Source: Thauera chlorobenzoica (GTDB lineage Bacteria > Pseudomonadota > Gammaproteobacteria > Burkholderiales > Rhodocyclaceae). From it: 64,000 bases of DNA. Below, piece by piece: positions 20,079-30,029 of this stretch (position 1 is the first letter of the stretch; each line of letters begins with the position of its first letter). Below the pieces are notes generated by a model. That model saw only the letters and a program-made list of their open reading frames with translations, searched no databases and was not told the origin of the DNA. Both the position numbers and the translations under genes were made by a program. The stretch spans positions 2,666,001 to 2,730,000 of the forward strand of contig NZ_CP018839.1 of assembly GCF_001922305.1 (NCBI RefSeq), written 5' to 3'.

Positions 20079-20600
20079 TCAGTCGACATGGCGGGGGCCG
20101 CAGCACTGCGCCCACAGCATCAGCACGACGCCGACGGTGATGGCCGAGTCGGCCAGGTTGAACGCCGGCCAGCTGTAGCCGGCGTAGTGGAAATGGAGGA
20201 AGTCGACGACCGCGCCATGCACCAGGCGGTCGTAGACGTTGCCCAGCGCGCCGCCGATGATCAGCGCGAAGGCGGCCGGCAGCAGCCTTTCGTGGCGGTG
20301 CCGGTGCATCAGCACCAGCAGCCAGGTGCAGATGCTCATCGCCAGCACGGTGAAGAACCAGCGCTGCCAGCCGCCGTGGGTGGCGAGGAAGCTGAACGCT
20401 GCGCCGGGGTTGAACACCAGCACCAGATCGAAGAAGCCGGTCACCGGCACGACCTGGCCGAGGTGCAGGTTCGCCAGCACCAGTTGCTTCGTGGCCTGGT
20501 CGAGTACGCCGACCGCCGCCGCCAGGATCAGCCAGGGCAGCAGCAGGGCGAGCGCGCCGCGTCCGGTGTCGGGCTTCATCGCCTTGGCCGCCTCAGGCAT
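20079..20600 (-). CDS. lspA: Lipoprotein signal peptidase (signal peptidase II)
   Basis: This inner-membrane aspartic protease cuts lipoprotein signal peptides. It has four hydrophobic helices. The catalytic Asp residues are in [14 protein letters not shown] and AFNLADSAI, with NPGAAFSFL before them. The start is uncertain: an ATG at 20600 overlaps the ileS stop (173 residues), a GTG at 20621 would lengthen it, and the ATG at 20579 gives the most family-like 166 residues. Confidence 0.94.
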   Translation of the reverse strand: MPEAAKAMKPDTGRGALALLLPWLILAAAVGVLDQATKQLVLANLHLGQVVPVTGFFDLVLVFNPGAAFSFLATHGGWQRWFFTVLAMSICTWLLVLMHRHRHERLLPAAFALIIGGALGNVYDRLVHGAVVDFLHFHYAGYSWPAFNLADSAITVGVVLMLWAQCCGPRHVD

Positions 20601-23418
20601 GGGTGCGGGTTTCGCCGTCACCGAACAGGTTGCTCGCGCAGCGTCCGCACAGGGAAGGATGTTCGGCGTCGCGGCCCACCGATTCGACGTAGTGCCAGCA
20701 GCGCTCGCACTTTTGCGCTGTAGCCGGGCGGGCGGTGATGCGCTCGTCCTCGGGGGCGGCGGCCACGGTCAGGGTCGCCGCCGAGGTCATGGTGACGAAG
20801 CGCAGGTCCTCGCCCAGGCTGGCGAGCGCGGCATGCTTGTCGGCGCTCAGGGACAGGGCCAGCTCGGCCTGCAGCGAGGAGCCGACCTTGCCTTCGGCGC
20901 GCAGCGCTTCGATCACCTTGAGGCCTTCGGCGCGCACCGCGCGGATGGCCTCCCAGCGCGCGATCAGTCCCGCTTCGCCTTCCTGCGCCGGCAGGGCATG
21001 GAAAGCGTGCAGCATCACGCTGTCCGGTTCGTCGCCGCCCGGGGCGAGCACCGCCCATGCCTCTTCGGCGGTGAAGGCCAGGATCGGCGCCATCAGCTTC
21101 ACCAGCGTCTGGGTGATGTGCCACAGCGCGGTCTGCGCGGCGCGGCGCGGCAGGCTGGCAGCGGCGGTGGTGTACAGGCGGTCCTTGAGGATGTCGAGGT
21201 AGAAGGCGCCCAGGTCTTCGGCGCAGAACACCTGCAGCGCCTGGACGATGCGGTGGAACTCGAACTTCGCATAGTCGGCCTCGACCTGCTGGGCGAGCCG
21301 GCGGGTGAAGGCGAGCGCGTAGCGGTCGATGTCGAGCCACTGCGCGAGCGGCACCGCGTCCTTCTCGATGTCGAAGTCGGCGGTGTTGGCGAGCAGAAAG
21401 CGCAGGGTGTTGCGGATGCGGCGATAGACTTCGACCACGCGGTCGAGGATCTCCTTGCTGATCGACAGCTCGCCCGAATAGTCGGTGGACGCGACCCACA
21501 GGCGCAGGATCTCGGCGCCGAGCTTGCCGGTGACTTCCTGCGGCACGACGACGTTGCCCAGCGACTTGCTCATCTTGCGCCCGGCACCATCGACGGCGAA
21601 GCCGTGGGTGAGCAGGCTGCGATAAGGGGCGTGGCCGTCGATCGCGCTGCCGGTGAGCAGCGAGGAATGGAACCAGCCGCGGTGCTGGTCGGAGCCTTCG
21701 AGGTACATGTCGGCGCGCGGCCCCTGGGCGTGGCCGTCGTTGTGCGAGCCGCGCAGCACATGCCAGTGGGTGGTGCCGGAGTCGAACCAGACGTCGAGGG
21801 TGTCGCTGATCTTGTCGTACCGGGGCGCTTCGTCGCCGAGCAGCTCGGCAGCGTCGAGCCGGAACCAGGCTTCGATGCCTTCCAGCTCGACGCGGCGGGC
21901 GACTTCTTCCATCAGCTCGACCGTGCGCGGGTGCAGCTCGCCGGTCTCCTTGTGCAGGAAGAAGGGGATCGGCACCCCCCAGTTGCGCTGGCGCGAGATG
22001 CACCAGTCGGGACGGTTGGCGATCATCGCGTGCAGGCGGGCCTGCCCCCAGGCGGGGTAGAACTGGGTCGCCTCCACCGCGCGCAGCGCGCGCTCGCGCA
22101 GGGTGGAGCCGTCGGCGGCGACCCGGTCCATGCCGACGAACCACTGCGCGGTGGCGCGATACACCAGCGGCGTCTTGTGGCGCCAGCAGTGCATGTAGCT
22201 GTGGGTGATCTTGCCGTTCGACAGGAGCGCGCCGACTTCGGCGAGCTTGTCGATGATCGCGGCGTTGGCTTTCCAGATGTTCATGCCGCCGAAGAAGGGC
22301 AGCTCGGGTATGTACTCGCCGCCGCCCATCACGATCGAGAGGATTTCCTCGTTGCTGCGGCCGTAGGCGCGCCAGGCGTTGAAGTCGTCCACGCCGTGCG
22401 CCGGGGCCGAGTGCACGATGCCGGTACCGGCGTCGAGACCGACATAGTCGGCCAGGTAGACCGGCGAGGGGCGGTCGTAGAAGGGGTGGCGGAACTCGAC
22501 GTGCTCGAGCGCCGCGCCTTTCGCGGTGGCGACGATGGTGCCTTCGAGCTGGTAGCGCTGGAGGGCGGATTCGACCAGCTCCCGGGCGAGCACGAGCAGG
22601 CGCGCGCCGCCGTCCTTGAGCGTGACCTCGACGAGCGCGTAGTCGAACTCGGAATGGACGTTGAGCGCCTGGTTGGCGGGGATCGTCCACGGCGTGGTAG
22701 TCCAGATCACCGCGGCGGCGGGCTTGTCGAGGCGGGCGAGGCCGAAGGCGGCGGCGAGCTTTGCGGCATGCGCAGCTGACACCGGGAAGGCGACGTCGAT
22801 CGTCGGTGACGGCTTGTCGGCGTATTCGACTTCGGCCTCGGCCAGCGCCGAACCGCAGTCGAAGCACCAGTTCACCGGCTTCAAGCCCTTGAACACGTAG
22901 CCGTTCCTGGTCATTTCGGCGAGTGCGCGGATCTCGTTGGCTTCGTTGGCGAAGTCCATCGTGCGATAGGGCTTGTCCCAGTCGCCGAGCACGCCGAGGC
23001 GGATGAAGTCGGCGCGCTGGATGTCGATCTGCTCGGCGGCGTAGGCGCGGCACAGCTCGCGGACCTTGTCGGCGGGCAGGTTCTTGCCGTGAGTGACTTC
23101 GACCTTGTGCTCGATCGGCAGGCCGTGGCAGTCCCAGCCCGGCACGTAGGGCGCGTCGAAGCCGGCGAGGGTCTTCGAGCGGATGATGATGTCCTTGAGG
23201 ATCTTGTTCAGGGCGTGGCCGATGTGGAGGCTGCCGTTGGCGTAGGGCGGGCCGTCATGGAGCACGAACTTGGGCCGCCCGGCGCTGGCCTGGCGGATGC
23301 GCTGGTAGAGCTTCGTGCGCTGCCAGTCGGCGATCCAGTTCGGCTCGCGCTTGGGCAGATCGCCGCGCATCGGGAATGACGTGTCGGGCAGGTTGAGCGT
23401 TTTACGGTAGTCGGCCAT
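20593..23418 (-). CDS. ileS: Isoleucyl-tRNA synthetase
   Basis: This 941-residue class I synthetase has the HIGH motif (residues 65-68 in [10 protein letters not shown]), the KMSKSLGN motif in the catalytic core, the large CP1 editing insertion ([12 protein letters not shown] near its start) and a C-terminal zinc ribbon (CERCWHYV ... CGRC). Length is standard for bacterial IleS. It sits between ribF and lspA, overlapping the latter. Confidence 0.98.
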   Translation of the reverse strand: MADYRKTLNLPDTSFPMRGDLPKREPNWIADWQRTKLYQRIRQASAGRPKFVLHDGPPYANGSLHIGHALNKILKDIIIRSKTLAGFDAPYVPGWDCHGLPIEHKVEVTHGKNLPADKVRELCRAYAAEQIDIQRADFIRLGVLGDWDKPYRTMDFANEANEIRALAEMTRNGYVFKGLKPVNWCFDCGSALAEAEVEYADKPSPTIDVAFPVSAAHAAKLAAAFGLARLDKPAAAVIWTTTPWTIPANQALNVHSEFDYALVEVTLKDGGARLLVLARELVESALQRYQLEGTIVATAKGAALEHVEFRHPFYDRPSPVYLADYVGLDAGTGIVHSAPAHGVDDFNAWRAYGRSNEEILSIVMGGGEYIPELPFFGGMNIWKANAAIIDKLAEVGALLSNGKITHSYMHCWRHKTPLVYRATAQWFVGMDRVAADGSTLRERALRAVEATQFYPAWGQARLHAMIANRPDWCISRQRNWGVPIPFFLHKETGELHPRTVELMEEVARRVELEGIEAWFRLDAAELLGDEAPRYDKISDTLDVWFDSGTTHWHVLRGSHNDGHAQGPRADMYLEGSDQHRGWFHSSLLTGSAIDGHAPYRSLLTHGFAVDGAGRKMSKSLGNVVVPQEVTGKLGAEILRLWVASTDYSGELSISKEILDRVVEVYRRIRNTLRFLLANTADFDIEKDAVPLAQWLDIDRYALAFTRRLAQQVEADYAKFEFHRIVQALQVFCAEDLGAFYLDILKDRLYTTAAASLPRRAAQTALWHITQTLVKLMAPILAFTAEEAWAVLAPGGDEPDSVMLHAFHALPAQEGEAGLIARWEAIRAVRAEGLKVIEALRAEGKVGSSLQAELALSLSADKHAALASLGEDLRFVTMTSAATLTVAAAPEDERITARPATAQKCERCWHYVESVGRDAEHPSLCGRCASNLFGDGETRTHA

Positions 23419-23457
23419 GGCGGAAAAGAGGTCGGTTGGAACGTTGCAGGGCCCGGT

Positions 23458-24402
23458 TCAGGCCTGCAGCCGGTCGGGGTTGTCCTGGAGCCACTGGCGG
23501 GCGGTGGCGGCATCGGCGGCGATTTGTGCGCGCAGGGCGTCGAGCGAATCGAAACGGCGTTCCGCGCGCAGCTTGTGCAGGAAATGCACGCGGATGTGGG
23601 CGCCGTAGCAGTCCCGGGTCCAGTCGAACAGGTGGACTTCGAGGCGGGCGCGACCGTTGGCCGTCACCGTGGGGCGCAGGCCGATGTTGGCGACGCCGGC
23701 GATAGGGGTGGCGGCCAGCCCTTCGACGCCGACCGCATAGACGCCGGTGAGCGGCGGCAGGCGGTGCTTCATCTGGATGTTGGCGGTCGGAAAGCCGAGC
23801 TGGCGACCGAGCTTGTCGCCGTGGCTCACCCGCCCGGCGATGCTGTAGGGGCGGCCGAGGAGGCGGGCGGCGCGGGCGAGGTCGGCTTCGGCCAGCGCGC
23901 TACGGACCGCCGAGCTGGAGACGCGCTCGCCGTCGACGGAGAGGGTGGGCATCGATTCGACGCCGAAGCCGAGGCGGCGGCCGGCTTCCTGCAGCATCGT
24001 GAAGTCGCCCTGGCGGCGCGCGCCGAAACGGAAGTCGTCACCGATGAAGAGGTGGCGCACGCCCAGTCCATGCACCAGGGTGTCGTCGATGAAGCTTTGT
24101 GCGTTCTGTGCCGCGAAGCGGGCGTCGAAGCGGCAGACGTGGGTGCGGTCCACTCCCGCGGCGCCCAGCAGTAGCAGCTTTTCGCGCAGCGAGGCGAGGC
24201 GCGCCGGGGCATCGGCCGGGCTGAAGTATTCGCGCGGATGGGGTTCGAACGTGAGCACGACCGCCGGCAGGCCGAGGGCGCGGGCTTTTTCGGTCAGCAG
24301 GGCGAGCAGGGCCTGATGGCCGAGGTGGAGGCCATCGAAGTTGCCGATGGTCAGCACCGTCGCCGTGTCGGCCTGCTCGGGGATTCCGCGGTGAACCTGC
24401 AT
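23458..24402 (-). CDS. ribF: Bifunctional riboflavin kinase/FMN adenylyltransferase
   Basis: The 314-residue enzyme makes FMN and FAD. The N-terminal adenylyltransferase part has GNFDGLHLGHQALL (about residues 21-34), and the kinase part has GRVSHGDKLGRQLGFPTANI (about 190-210). It is the first gene of the ribF-ileS-lspA-fkpB-ispH operon, and 39 bases separate it from ileS. Confidence 0.97.
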   Translation of the reverse strand: MQVHRGIPEQADTATVLTIGNFDGLHLGHQALLALLTEKARALGLPAVVLTFEPHPREYFSPADAPARLASLREKLLLLGAAGVDRTHVCRFDARFAAQNAQSFIDDTLVHGLGVRHLFIGDDFRFGARRQGDFTMLQEAGRRLGFGVESMPTLSVDGERVSSSAVRSALAEADLARAARLLGRPYSIAGRVSHGDKLGRQLGFPTANIQMKHRLPPLTGVYAVGVEGLAATPIAGVANIGLRPTVTANGRARLEVHLFDWTRDCYGAHIRVHFLHKLRAERRFDSLDALRAQIAADAATARQWLQDNPDRLQA

Positions 24403-24431
24403 GAACGCCTGACAAAAGCGGGGATTATAAC

Positions 24432-24455
24432 GACAAAGCCCGCCTCTGCGGGTCT
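24432..24455 (-). terminator. Short hairpin after the amidase gene
   Basis: A 5-bp GC stem (CCCGC/GCGGG) with a 4-base loop is followed on the - strand by CTTTGTCGTT. It could terminate the tsaE-amidase transcript. A TATAAT at 24424-24429 directly after it may be the -10 element of ribF. Confidence 0.45.
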
Positions 24456-24530
24456 GGCGCTTGCGGGCTGCAGGGCGATCCGGGCATGCGGATACGCCGG
24501 GCGCAGTGGGGCGGCGCCGGGCGGGGAATG

Positions 24531-25907
24531 CTAGCCGAGGCGGGCGACGCGGGTCGGGGTGGCCGGCGCGTGATCCTGGAAGTAGCGCTGGATGCCGCGC
24601 AGCAAGGCGTTGGCCATTTTGTCCTGGTAATCCTCGTCGTTCAGCCGGCGCTCTTCCCGCGGGTTGCTGATGAAGGCGGTTTCGACCAGCACCGAAGGGA
24701 TGTCGGGCGCGCGCAGCACGGCGAAGCCGGCCTGTTCGACTTCGGGCTTGTGCAGGCGGTTGATCGTGCCCAGTTCGCCGAGCATGGCGCGGCCGAGCTT
24801 GAAGCTGTCGTTGATCGTCGCCGTCTGCGACAGATCGAGCAGTGTGCGGGCGATATGCCCGTCCTGGCCGGCAAGATTGACGCCGCCGACGAGGTCGGCG
24901 TCGTTTTCCTTCTGCGCCAGCCAGCGCGCGGCCGAACTTGAGGCGCCGCGCTCGGACAGGACGTACACCGAGCTGCCGTTCGCTTCCGGGCGGACGAAGG
25001 CATCGGCGTGGATCGATACGAACAGGTCGGCGCGCACCCGGCGCGCGCGCGTCACGCGCTGGTGCAGCGGCACGAAGTAGTCACCGTCGCGGGTGAGCAC
25101 CGCGCGCATGCCGGGCGCCGCGTCGATCTTGCGTTTCAGGCGGCGGGCGATCGACAGCGTGACGTTCTTCTCGTAGCTGCCGCCGCGGCCGACGGCGCCC
25201 GGGTCTTCGCCACCGTGGCCGGCATCGAGCACCACCGTGTACAGGCGGTTGACTTCCGGCTCCTTGCCGCGGGGGCCGCGCGCGGGCGGGCGTGATTCGG
25301 CGCGGGCGACCGGGGCCGTGTCCGCGCCGGCGTCGCCCAGTGCCGCGTCCATCGGCGAATCCTTCAGGATCAGCGCCATCAGGGGGTCGGGCTCTGCGGT
25401 CGAGTGGAGGTCGAGCACCAGGCGGTGGCCGTAATCGCCGACCGGCGTGAGGGTGAAGACTTGCGGATCGACCGGCTTTTTCAACTCGACCACCACCCGC
25501 ACCACGCTGGGGCGGTTCTGCCCGGCGCGGATCAGGCGGATGTAAGGGTCGGAGTCGAGCACCTTGGATGGCAGCGACTGAAGCACGCTGTCGAGCCGGA
25601 CGCCTTCGAGATCGACCACCAGGCGGTCGGGGTCCTGTACCAGCATGTGGCTGAAGCGCAACTCGGCCGCACCTTCGAGGGTGATCCGGGTGTACTCGGG
25701 GGAGGGCCATACGCGCACCGCGAGCAGGCTCGCCGGGGCCGCGTGGCCGAGCGGGCTCACCATCAGCGCGAGCGTGGCGCCGGCGAACTTCAGCAGTTCG
25801 CGGCGGCTCAGGCCGCGGTCCGGCAGCGCGCCTTCCTCGTCGTGGGTCAGGTCGTCCCGGGCGCCGGGTCCGCGCCCCGTAGTGCTTTCACCAGTTCGAT
25901 CACGCAT
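24531..25907 (-). CDS. amiC: N-acetylmuramoyl-L-alanine amidase, AmiC type
   Basis: The exported cell-wall amidase has 458 residues. A twin-arginine signal (SRRELLKFAG, about residues 34-43) is followed by an AMIN domain (about 60-180) for septal targeting. The C-terminal Amidase_3 domain has zinc ligands in DAGHGGEDPG, the Glu in GSYEKNVTL, SIHADAF, and the final ETAFISN. It splits daughter cells after division. The annotated start overlaps the tsaE end by 61 bases, so a later start is possible, but the Tat motif must be included. Confidence 0.94.
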   Translation of the reverse strand: MRDRTGESTTGRGPGARDDLTHDEEGALPDRGLSRRELLKFAGATLALMVSPLGHAAPASLLAVRVWPSPEYTRITLEGAAELRFSHMLVQDPDRLVVDLEGVRLDSVLQSLPSKVLDSDPYIRLIRAGQNRPSVVRVVVELKKPVDPQVFTLTPVGDYGHRLVLDLHSTAEPDPLMALILKDSPMDAALGDAGADTAPVARAESRPPARGPRGKEPEVNRLYTVVLDAGHGGEDPGAVGRGGSYEKNVTLSIARRLKRKIDAAPGMRAVLTRDGDYFVPLHQRVTRARRVRADLFVSIHADAFVRPEANGSSVYVLSERGASSSAARWLAQKENDADLVGGVNLAGQDGHIARTLLDLSQTATINDSFKLGRAMLGELGTINRLHKPEVEQAGFAVLRAPDIPSVLVETAFISNPREERRLNDEDYQDKMANALLRGIQRYFQDHAPATPTRVARLG

Positions 25908-26377
25908 GTCCGCCCCGCTTCAGTGTTGCCGCTGATTTCCGCAAACCGCCCGCTCCCCTTGGCATCCAGGCGAATTTCGATGTCCGGTGCGGGCAGGTAG
26001 GGCGCGGCTTTGTCCGGCCACTCCACGATGCATACCCCTTGTCCGGAAAAGTATTCGTCCAGCCCTGCGTCCAGGTATTCTTCTGGCGAGTTGAAGCGAT
26101 AAAAATCAAAGTGATATAAGTCTAATCTAGAAACGACGTAAGCTTCAATCAAGGTATATGTAGGACTCTTGACCTTTCCGGCGTGACCGAGGCCGCGCAG
26201 CAGCCCGCGGGTGAGGGTGGTCTTGCCCATGCCGAGATCGCCCTGCAGCCAGATGTGCAGGCCGGGAACGAGCACTGTGGCCAGCGCCGCACCGAGGGCT
26301 TCGGTGTCGGTTTCGGCCGGCAAGTGCGCCCGCAGGCGGGCGCCGTTATCATCGGGGGCTTGAATCGACTCGATCAT
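25847..26377 (-). CDS. tsaE: tRNA threonylcarbamoyladenosine biosynthesis protein TsaE
   Basis: The 176-residue P-loop ATPase is needed for t6A modification of tRNA, working with TsaB and TsaD. It has Walker A GDLGMGKTT, the family motif SPTYTLIEAY, YHFDFYR and VEWPDKA. The ATG at 26377 is chosen by homology; the frame is open far upstream without TsaE features. Codons around 26090-26165 are strikingly AT-rich (AGA, TTA) compared with the rest; see the promoter entry. It is divergent from queG. Confidence 0.94.
   Translation of the reverse strand: MIESIQAPDDNGARLRAHLPAETDTEALGAALATVLVPGLHIWLQGDLGMGKTTLTRGLLRGLGHAGKVKSPTYTLIEAYVVSRLDLYHFDFYRFNSPEEYLDAGLDEYFSGQGVCIVEWPDKAAPYLPAPDIEIRLDAKGSGRFAEISGNTEAGRTCVIELVKALRGADPAPGTT
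26091..26120 (+). promoter_or_regulatory. Candidate sigma-70 promoter inside tsaE, facing queG
   Basis: TTGAAG, an 18-base spacer and TATAAG lie on the + strand within an AT-rich island in the tsaE coding region. This could be the promoter for queG, whose start lies about 270 bases downstream, and may explain the atypical codons. The distance to queG is long, so confidence is low. Confidence 0.35.
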
Positions 26378-26392
26378 GGGAACCTCGTGGTG

Positions 26393-27541
26393 ATGGCGGC
26401 AGGGCTGGGGGGCGATACGGACAACGGCGTGGACAACAATGCGGGCGAACCTGCGGGCGATCCGCTCCGGCTCGACGCCGCAGGTCTTGTTGCGCGGATC
26501 AGACAGTGGGGGCAGGCGCTGGGTTTTTCCGCGATCGGCGTGGGCGGGACCGATCTGTCCGACGCTGAGCCGGGGCTGGCGGCCTGGCTCGAGGCCGGTT
26601 TTCACGGCGGCATGGATTATATGGCGCGCCACGGCATGAAGCGCGCCCGCGCGGCCGAACTGCTGCCCGGCACGCTGCGCGTGATCAGCGCGCGGATGGA
26701 CTACTGGCCAGATGCCGCGCCGGCCCGGGCGGTGCTGGACGATCCGGCACGGGCCTACGTGTCGCGCTATGCGCTGGGGCGGGACTACCACAAGGTGCTG
26801 CGCGCCCGCCTGCAAAAACTCGCCGAGCGCATCGCCGCCGAAACTGCCCACCAGTACCGGGTGTTCACCGACTCCGCCCCGGTGCTCGAAGTCGAGCATG
26901 CCTGCCGCAACGGCCTGGGCTGGCGCGGCAAGCACACTTTGCTGCTCGATCGTGCGGCCGGCTCCTGGTTCTTCCTCGGCGAAATCTTCACCGACCTGCC
27001 GCTCCCGCTCGATCCGCCGGTTGCACCGCACTGCGGGCGCTGCACCGCCTGCATCGACGCCTGCCCCACCGGCGCCATCGTCGCCCCCTACCGGGTCGAT
27101 GCGCGGCGCTGCATCTCTTATCTCACCATCGAGCTGCACGGCGCGATTCCCGGACCCCTGCGCCCGCTGCTGGGCAACCGCATCTATGGCTGCGACGACT
27201 GCCAGCTCGCCTGCCCGTGGAACCGCTTCGCCGGGTTGAGCTGCGAGCCGGACTTCGCCCCGCGCCATGGGCTGGACGGTGCCACCCTGGCCGCGCTGTT
27301 CGCGTGGACGGCAGCCGATTTTGCCGAGCGCACCGCGGGCAGTCCGATCCATCGCATCGGCCACGAACGCTGGCTGCGCAACCTCGCGGTGGCGCTGGGC
27401 AATGCGCCCTCCACCCCCGAAGTGCGGGCCGCGCTCCAGTCCCGCGCCGGCGACGACAGTGCGCTGGTGCGCGAGCACGTCGCCTGGGCACTCGCCCGCC
27501 ATCGCCGAAACGGCGCCACGGCGGGGGACGGGGCAGGCTAG
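26393..27541 (+). CDS. queG: Epoxyqueuosine reductase
   Basis: This 382-residue cobalamin- and iron-sulfur-dependent enzyme reduces epoxyqueuosine to queuosine in tRNA. It has two ferredoxin-like [4Fe-4S] motifs (CGRCTACIDACP and GCDDCQLACPWN) and the family motifs YHKVLRARLQ and TDSAPVLE. Length is typical. The ATG at 26393 follows GTG GTG codons that are alternative starts. It is divergent from tsaE, as in many proteobacteria. Confidence 0.95.
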   Translation: MAAGLGGDTDNGVDNNAGEPAGDPLRLDAAGLVARIRQWGQALGFSAIGVGGTDLSDAEPGLAAWLEAGFHGGMDYMARHGMKRARAAELLPGTLRVISARMDYWPDAAPARAVLDDPARAYVSRYALGRDYHKVLRARLQKLAERIAAETAHQYRVFTDSAPVLEVEHACRNGLGWRGKHTLLLDRAAGSWFFLGEIFTDLPLPLDPPVAPHCGRCTACIDACPTGAIVAPYRVDARRCISYLTIELHGAIPGPLRPLLGNRIYGCDDCQLACPWNRFAGLSCEPDFAPRHGLDGATLAALFAWTAADFAERTAGSPIHRIGHERWLRNLAVALGNAPSTPEVRAALQSRAGDDSALVREHVAWALARHRRNGATAGDGAG

Positions 27542-27571
27542 AATCCGGCGCCTGCGCGTAAGGAAAGACTC

Positions 27572-27772
27572 ATGGAAGATCGCATCGAAACGCTGGAAAC
27601 CAAGCTGATGGCCGTCGAAGACCTGGTCGACGAACTCAATCGCACGGTCTGGCGCCAGCAGCAGGAGCTCGACCTGCTGCGCCAGCACGTGCGCCAGCTC
27701 GCCCAGCAGGTGAAAACGATCCAGCCGGCCAATCCGCTGCGTCCGGAAGACGAGATCCCGCCGCATTGGTGA
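27572..27772 (+). CDS. slyX: SlyX family protein
   Basis: This 66-residue coiled-coil protein carries the SlyX pattern (RIETLETKLMAVEDLVDELN, then a C-terminal PPHW). The function is unknown in any species. It lies 30 bases after queG and likely shares its transcript. Confidence 0.88.
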   Translation: MEDRIETLETKLMAVEDLVDELNRTVWRQQQELDLLRQHVRQLAQQVKTIQPANPLRPEDEIPPHW

Positions 27773-27849
27773 CTGCTCCGGAGCCGGCCCGCGTTTCACT
27801 CTCCGTGCTGCCGCAGGCTGCGCGCAGCCCCAACCCGAACGAGGAGCGC

Positions 27850-28326
27850 ATGACCTTGAAAACCGCCACCGCCCTGCTGGCCTTCGCCCTGACCCTGGGC
27901 ATCAACGCGCATGCCGAAGAAGTCGGCAGCGTCGACACCGCCTTCAAGCTGATCGGGCGCAACCACCAAGTGGTGGTCGAAGTGTTCGACGATCCCAAGG
28001 TCAAAGGCGTGTCGTGCTATGTGTCGCGGGCGCGCACCGGTGGCATCAAGGGCAGCCTGGGGCTGGCCGAAGATACCGCCGACGCTTCGGTCGCATGCCG
28101 CCAGGTGGGCGAGATCGCGTTCACCGAGGCGCTGCGCCAGCAGGAGGAGGTGTTCTCGCAGAGCGCCTCGATCCTGTTCAAGAAGATCCGCATCGTGCGC
28201 ATGGCCGACGTCAGGCGCAACACCCTGGTGTATCTCGTGTACAGCGACAAGCTGATCGACGGCAGTCCGCAGAACAACGTCACCGCCGTTCCGCTGCCGC
28301 CCGGCCTGCCGCTGCGCATGCGCTGA
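27850..28326 (+). CDS. creA: CreA family periplasmic protein
   Basis: The 158-residue protein has a signal peptide (cleaved near NAHA, about residue 22) and the CreA core: VSCYVSRARTGGIKG, ASVACRQVG and FKKIRIVRM. The ATG at 27850 has a GAGGAG site just upstream; an earlier in-frame start lacks one and would spoil the signal. The family is widespread with unknown function. Confidence 0.9.
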   Translation: MTLKTATALLAFALTLGINAHAEEVGSVDTAFKLIGRNHQVVVEVFDDPKVKGVSCYVSRARTGGIKGSLGLAEDTADASVACRQVGEIAFTEALRQQEEVFSQSASILFKKIRIVRMADVRRNTLVYLVYSDKLIDGSPQNNVTAVPLPPGLPLRMR

Positions 28327-28487
28327 GCGTCCGGCGGGTGCCGGGGCAAAACGTCGGGGGCCACCCCCCGGAGGCGAAACTGCGGTGGTGAATCGCCGGA
28401 CATTTGCCGCCGGTCAACGCAGCGAAAGGTCGGTCGTGGTCCGATTGGCGCCTTTGATCACAACACGGCGTGTGGAGGAAAGCAGGC

Positions 28488-29936
28488 ATGGCGAAAGTGA
28501 AATTTTACGGTGGCGAGTCGGTTCCCCTTGAAATGCACAAGGTGCGCATCGTCCAGAAGCTCAACCTGCCGCCGGTGGAACGCCGCCTGGAGGCGATCAC
28601 CGAGGCGGGCAACAACACCTTCCTGCTGCGCAACGCCGACGTCTTCATGGACATGCTGACCGACAGCGGCGTGAACGCGATGAGCGACCAGCAGCAGGCG
28701 GCGATGATGATCGCCGACGACAGCTACGCCGGCAGCGCCACCTATACGCGCCTCGAGGCCAAGCTGCAGGACATCTTCGGCATGGACTACTTCCTGCCTG
28801 CGCACCAGGGCCGGGCCTGCGAGAACATCCTCGGCCAGGTGCTGGTGACGCCGGGCTCGGTGGTGCCGATGAACTACCACTTCACCACCACCAAGGCGCA
28901 CATCACCCTCAACGGCGGCATCGTCGAGGAGCTTGTGTCCGACGCCGGGCTGGAAGTCGTCAGCGTCCACCCGTTCAAGGGCAACATGGACGTCGCCAAG
29001 CTGCAGGCCGTGATCGGCAAGCACGGCGCCGACAAGATCGCCTTCGTGCGCATGGAGGCGGGCACCAACCTGATCGGCGGCCAGCCGTTCTCGCTCGAGA
29101 ACCTTGCCGACATCCGCAAGGTCTGCGACCAGCACCGCCTGCTGCTGGTGCTCGACGCCAGCCTGCTCGCCGACAACCTGCACTTCATCAAGAACCGCGA
29201 GGAAAGCTGCAAGGCGCTGAGCATCCGCGAGATCACCCGCAAGATGGCCGACCTGTGCGACCTCATCTATTTCTCCGCGCGCAAGCTCGGCTGCGCCCGC
29301 GGCGGCGGCATGTGCATGCGCAGCGAGGAACTGTACCGCCGCATGCGCGGGCTGATTCCGCTGTACGAAGGCTTCCTCACCTACGGCGGCATGTCGGTGC
29401 GCGAAATGGAAGCGCTCACCGTCGGCCTCGAAGAGACCATGGACGAGGAGGTGATCAACCAGGGGCCGCAGTTCATCGGCTACATGGTCGATGAGCTGCA
29501 AAAGCGCGACATCCCGGTGATCACGCCCGCCGGCGGCCTGGGCTGCCACATCAACGCGATGAAGTTCGTCGACCATATCCCGCAGGCCCAGTATCCGGCC
29601 GGCGCGCTGGCCTCGGCGCTGTACATCGCCGGCGGCATCCGCGGCATGGAGCGCGGCACCCTGTCCGAGCAGCGCGAACCCGACGGCAGCGAGATCTTCG
29701 CCAACATGGAGCTGGTCCGCCTGGCCCTGCCGCGGCGTGTGTTCACCCTGTCGCAGGTCAAGTACGCGGTCGATCGCCTGGAATGGCTGTATGCCAACCG
29801 CCGCCTGATCGGCGGGCTGGTGTTCACCGAGGAGCCGGAAATCCTGCGCTTCTTCTACGGCCGCCTGGCGCCGGTGTCGAACTGGCAGGAAAAGCTGGTC
29901 GCCAAGTTCCGCGAGGATTTCGGCGACAGCCTCTGA
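28488..29936 (+). CDS. Tryptophanase/tyrosine phenol-lyase family beta-eliminating lyase
   Basis: This is a 482-residue PLP enzyme of fold type I. The start at 28488 has a GGAGGA site 8 bases upstream. Family landmarks by comparison with known tyrosine phenol-lyase: Y80, HFTTTK (131-136), D223 beneath the pyridine ring, the PLP lysine K266 in FSARK, and the carboxylate-binding Arg in LVRLALPRR. R389 in GMERG matches the phenol-recognising Arg of tyrosine phenol-lyase rather than the Ile of tryptophanase. The Arg that normally follows D-A-T/S is Leu here (L226), and the usual GGHA motif is GGLGCH. The substrate is therefore open; it is clearly a C-C lyase family member. Confidence 0.82.
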   Translation: MAKVKFYGGESVPLEMHKVRIVQKLNLPPVERRLEAITEAGNNTFLLRNADVFMDMLTDSGVNAMSDQQQAAMMIADDSYAGSATYTRLEAKLQDIFGMDYFLPAHQGRACENILGQVLVTPGSVVPMNYHFTTTKAHITLNGGIVEELVSDAGLEVVSVHPFKGNMDVAKLQAVIGKHGADKIAFVRMEAGTNLIGGQPFSLENLADIRKVCDQHRLLLVLDASLLADNLHFIKNREESCKALSIREITRKMADLCDLIYFSARKLGCARGGGMCMRSEELYRRMRGLIPLYEGFLTYGGMSVREMEALTVGLEETMDEEVINQGPQFIGYMVDELQKRDIPVITPAGGLGCHINAMKFVDHIPQAQYPAGALASALYIAGGIRGMERGTLSEQREPDGSEIFANMELVRLALPRRVFTLSQVKYAVDRLEWLYANRRLIGGLVFTEEPEILRFFYGRLAPVSNWQEKLVAKFREDFGDSL

Positions 29937-29989
29937 TCGGGGTTTTCGTCGGTTTTTCGGCGCCCGGAAGCGGGCGCGACGGGGTAGGC

Positions 29990-30015
29990 GACCTGCGCGG
30001 CTTTTCGCGCAGGTC
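29990..30015. terminator. Perfect 10-bp hairpin downstream of the lyase gene
   Basis: GACCTGCGCG/CGCGCAGGTC with a 6-base loop forms a strong stem 54 bases past the lyase stop. There is no U-run. A smaller hairpin (CGCCCG/CGGGCG) precedes it at 29961-29976. Either could end transcription of the lyase gene or of the antitoxin remnant. Confidence 0.45.
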
Positions 30016-30029
30016 TGCCGGGCACCGTG

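Noticed and set aside
20239..22779. A long + strand open frame opposite ileS
   Set aside because: Same reason; the - strand encodes complete isoleucyl-tRNA synthetase.
27766..27849. Longer N-terminus for CreA
   Set aside because: It would bury the signal peptide; GAGGAG before 27850 supports the shorter form.
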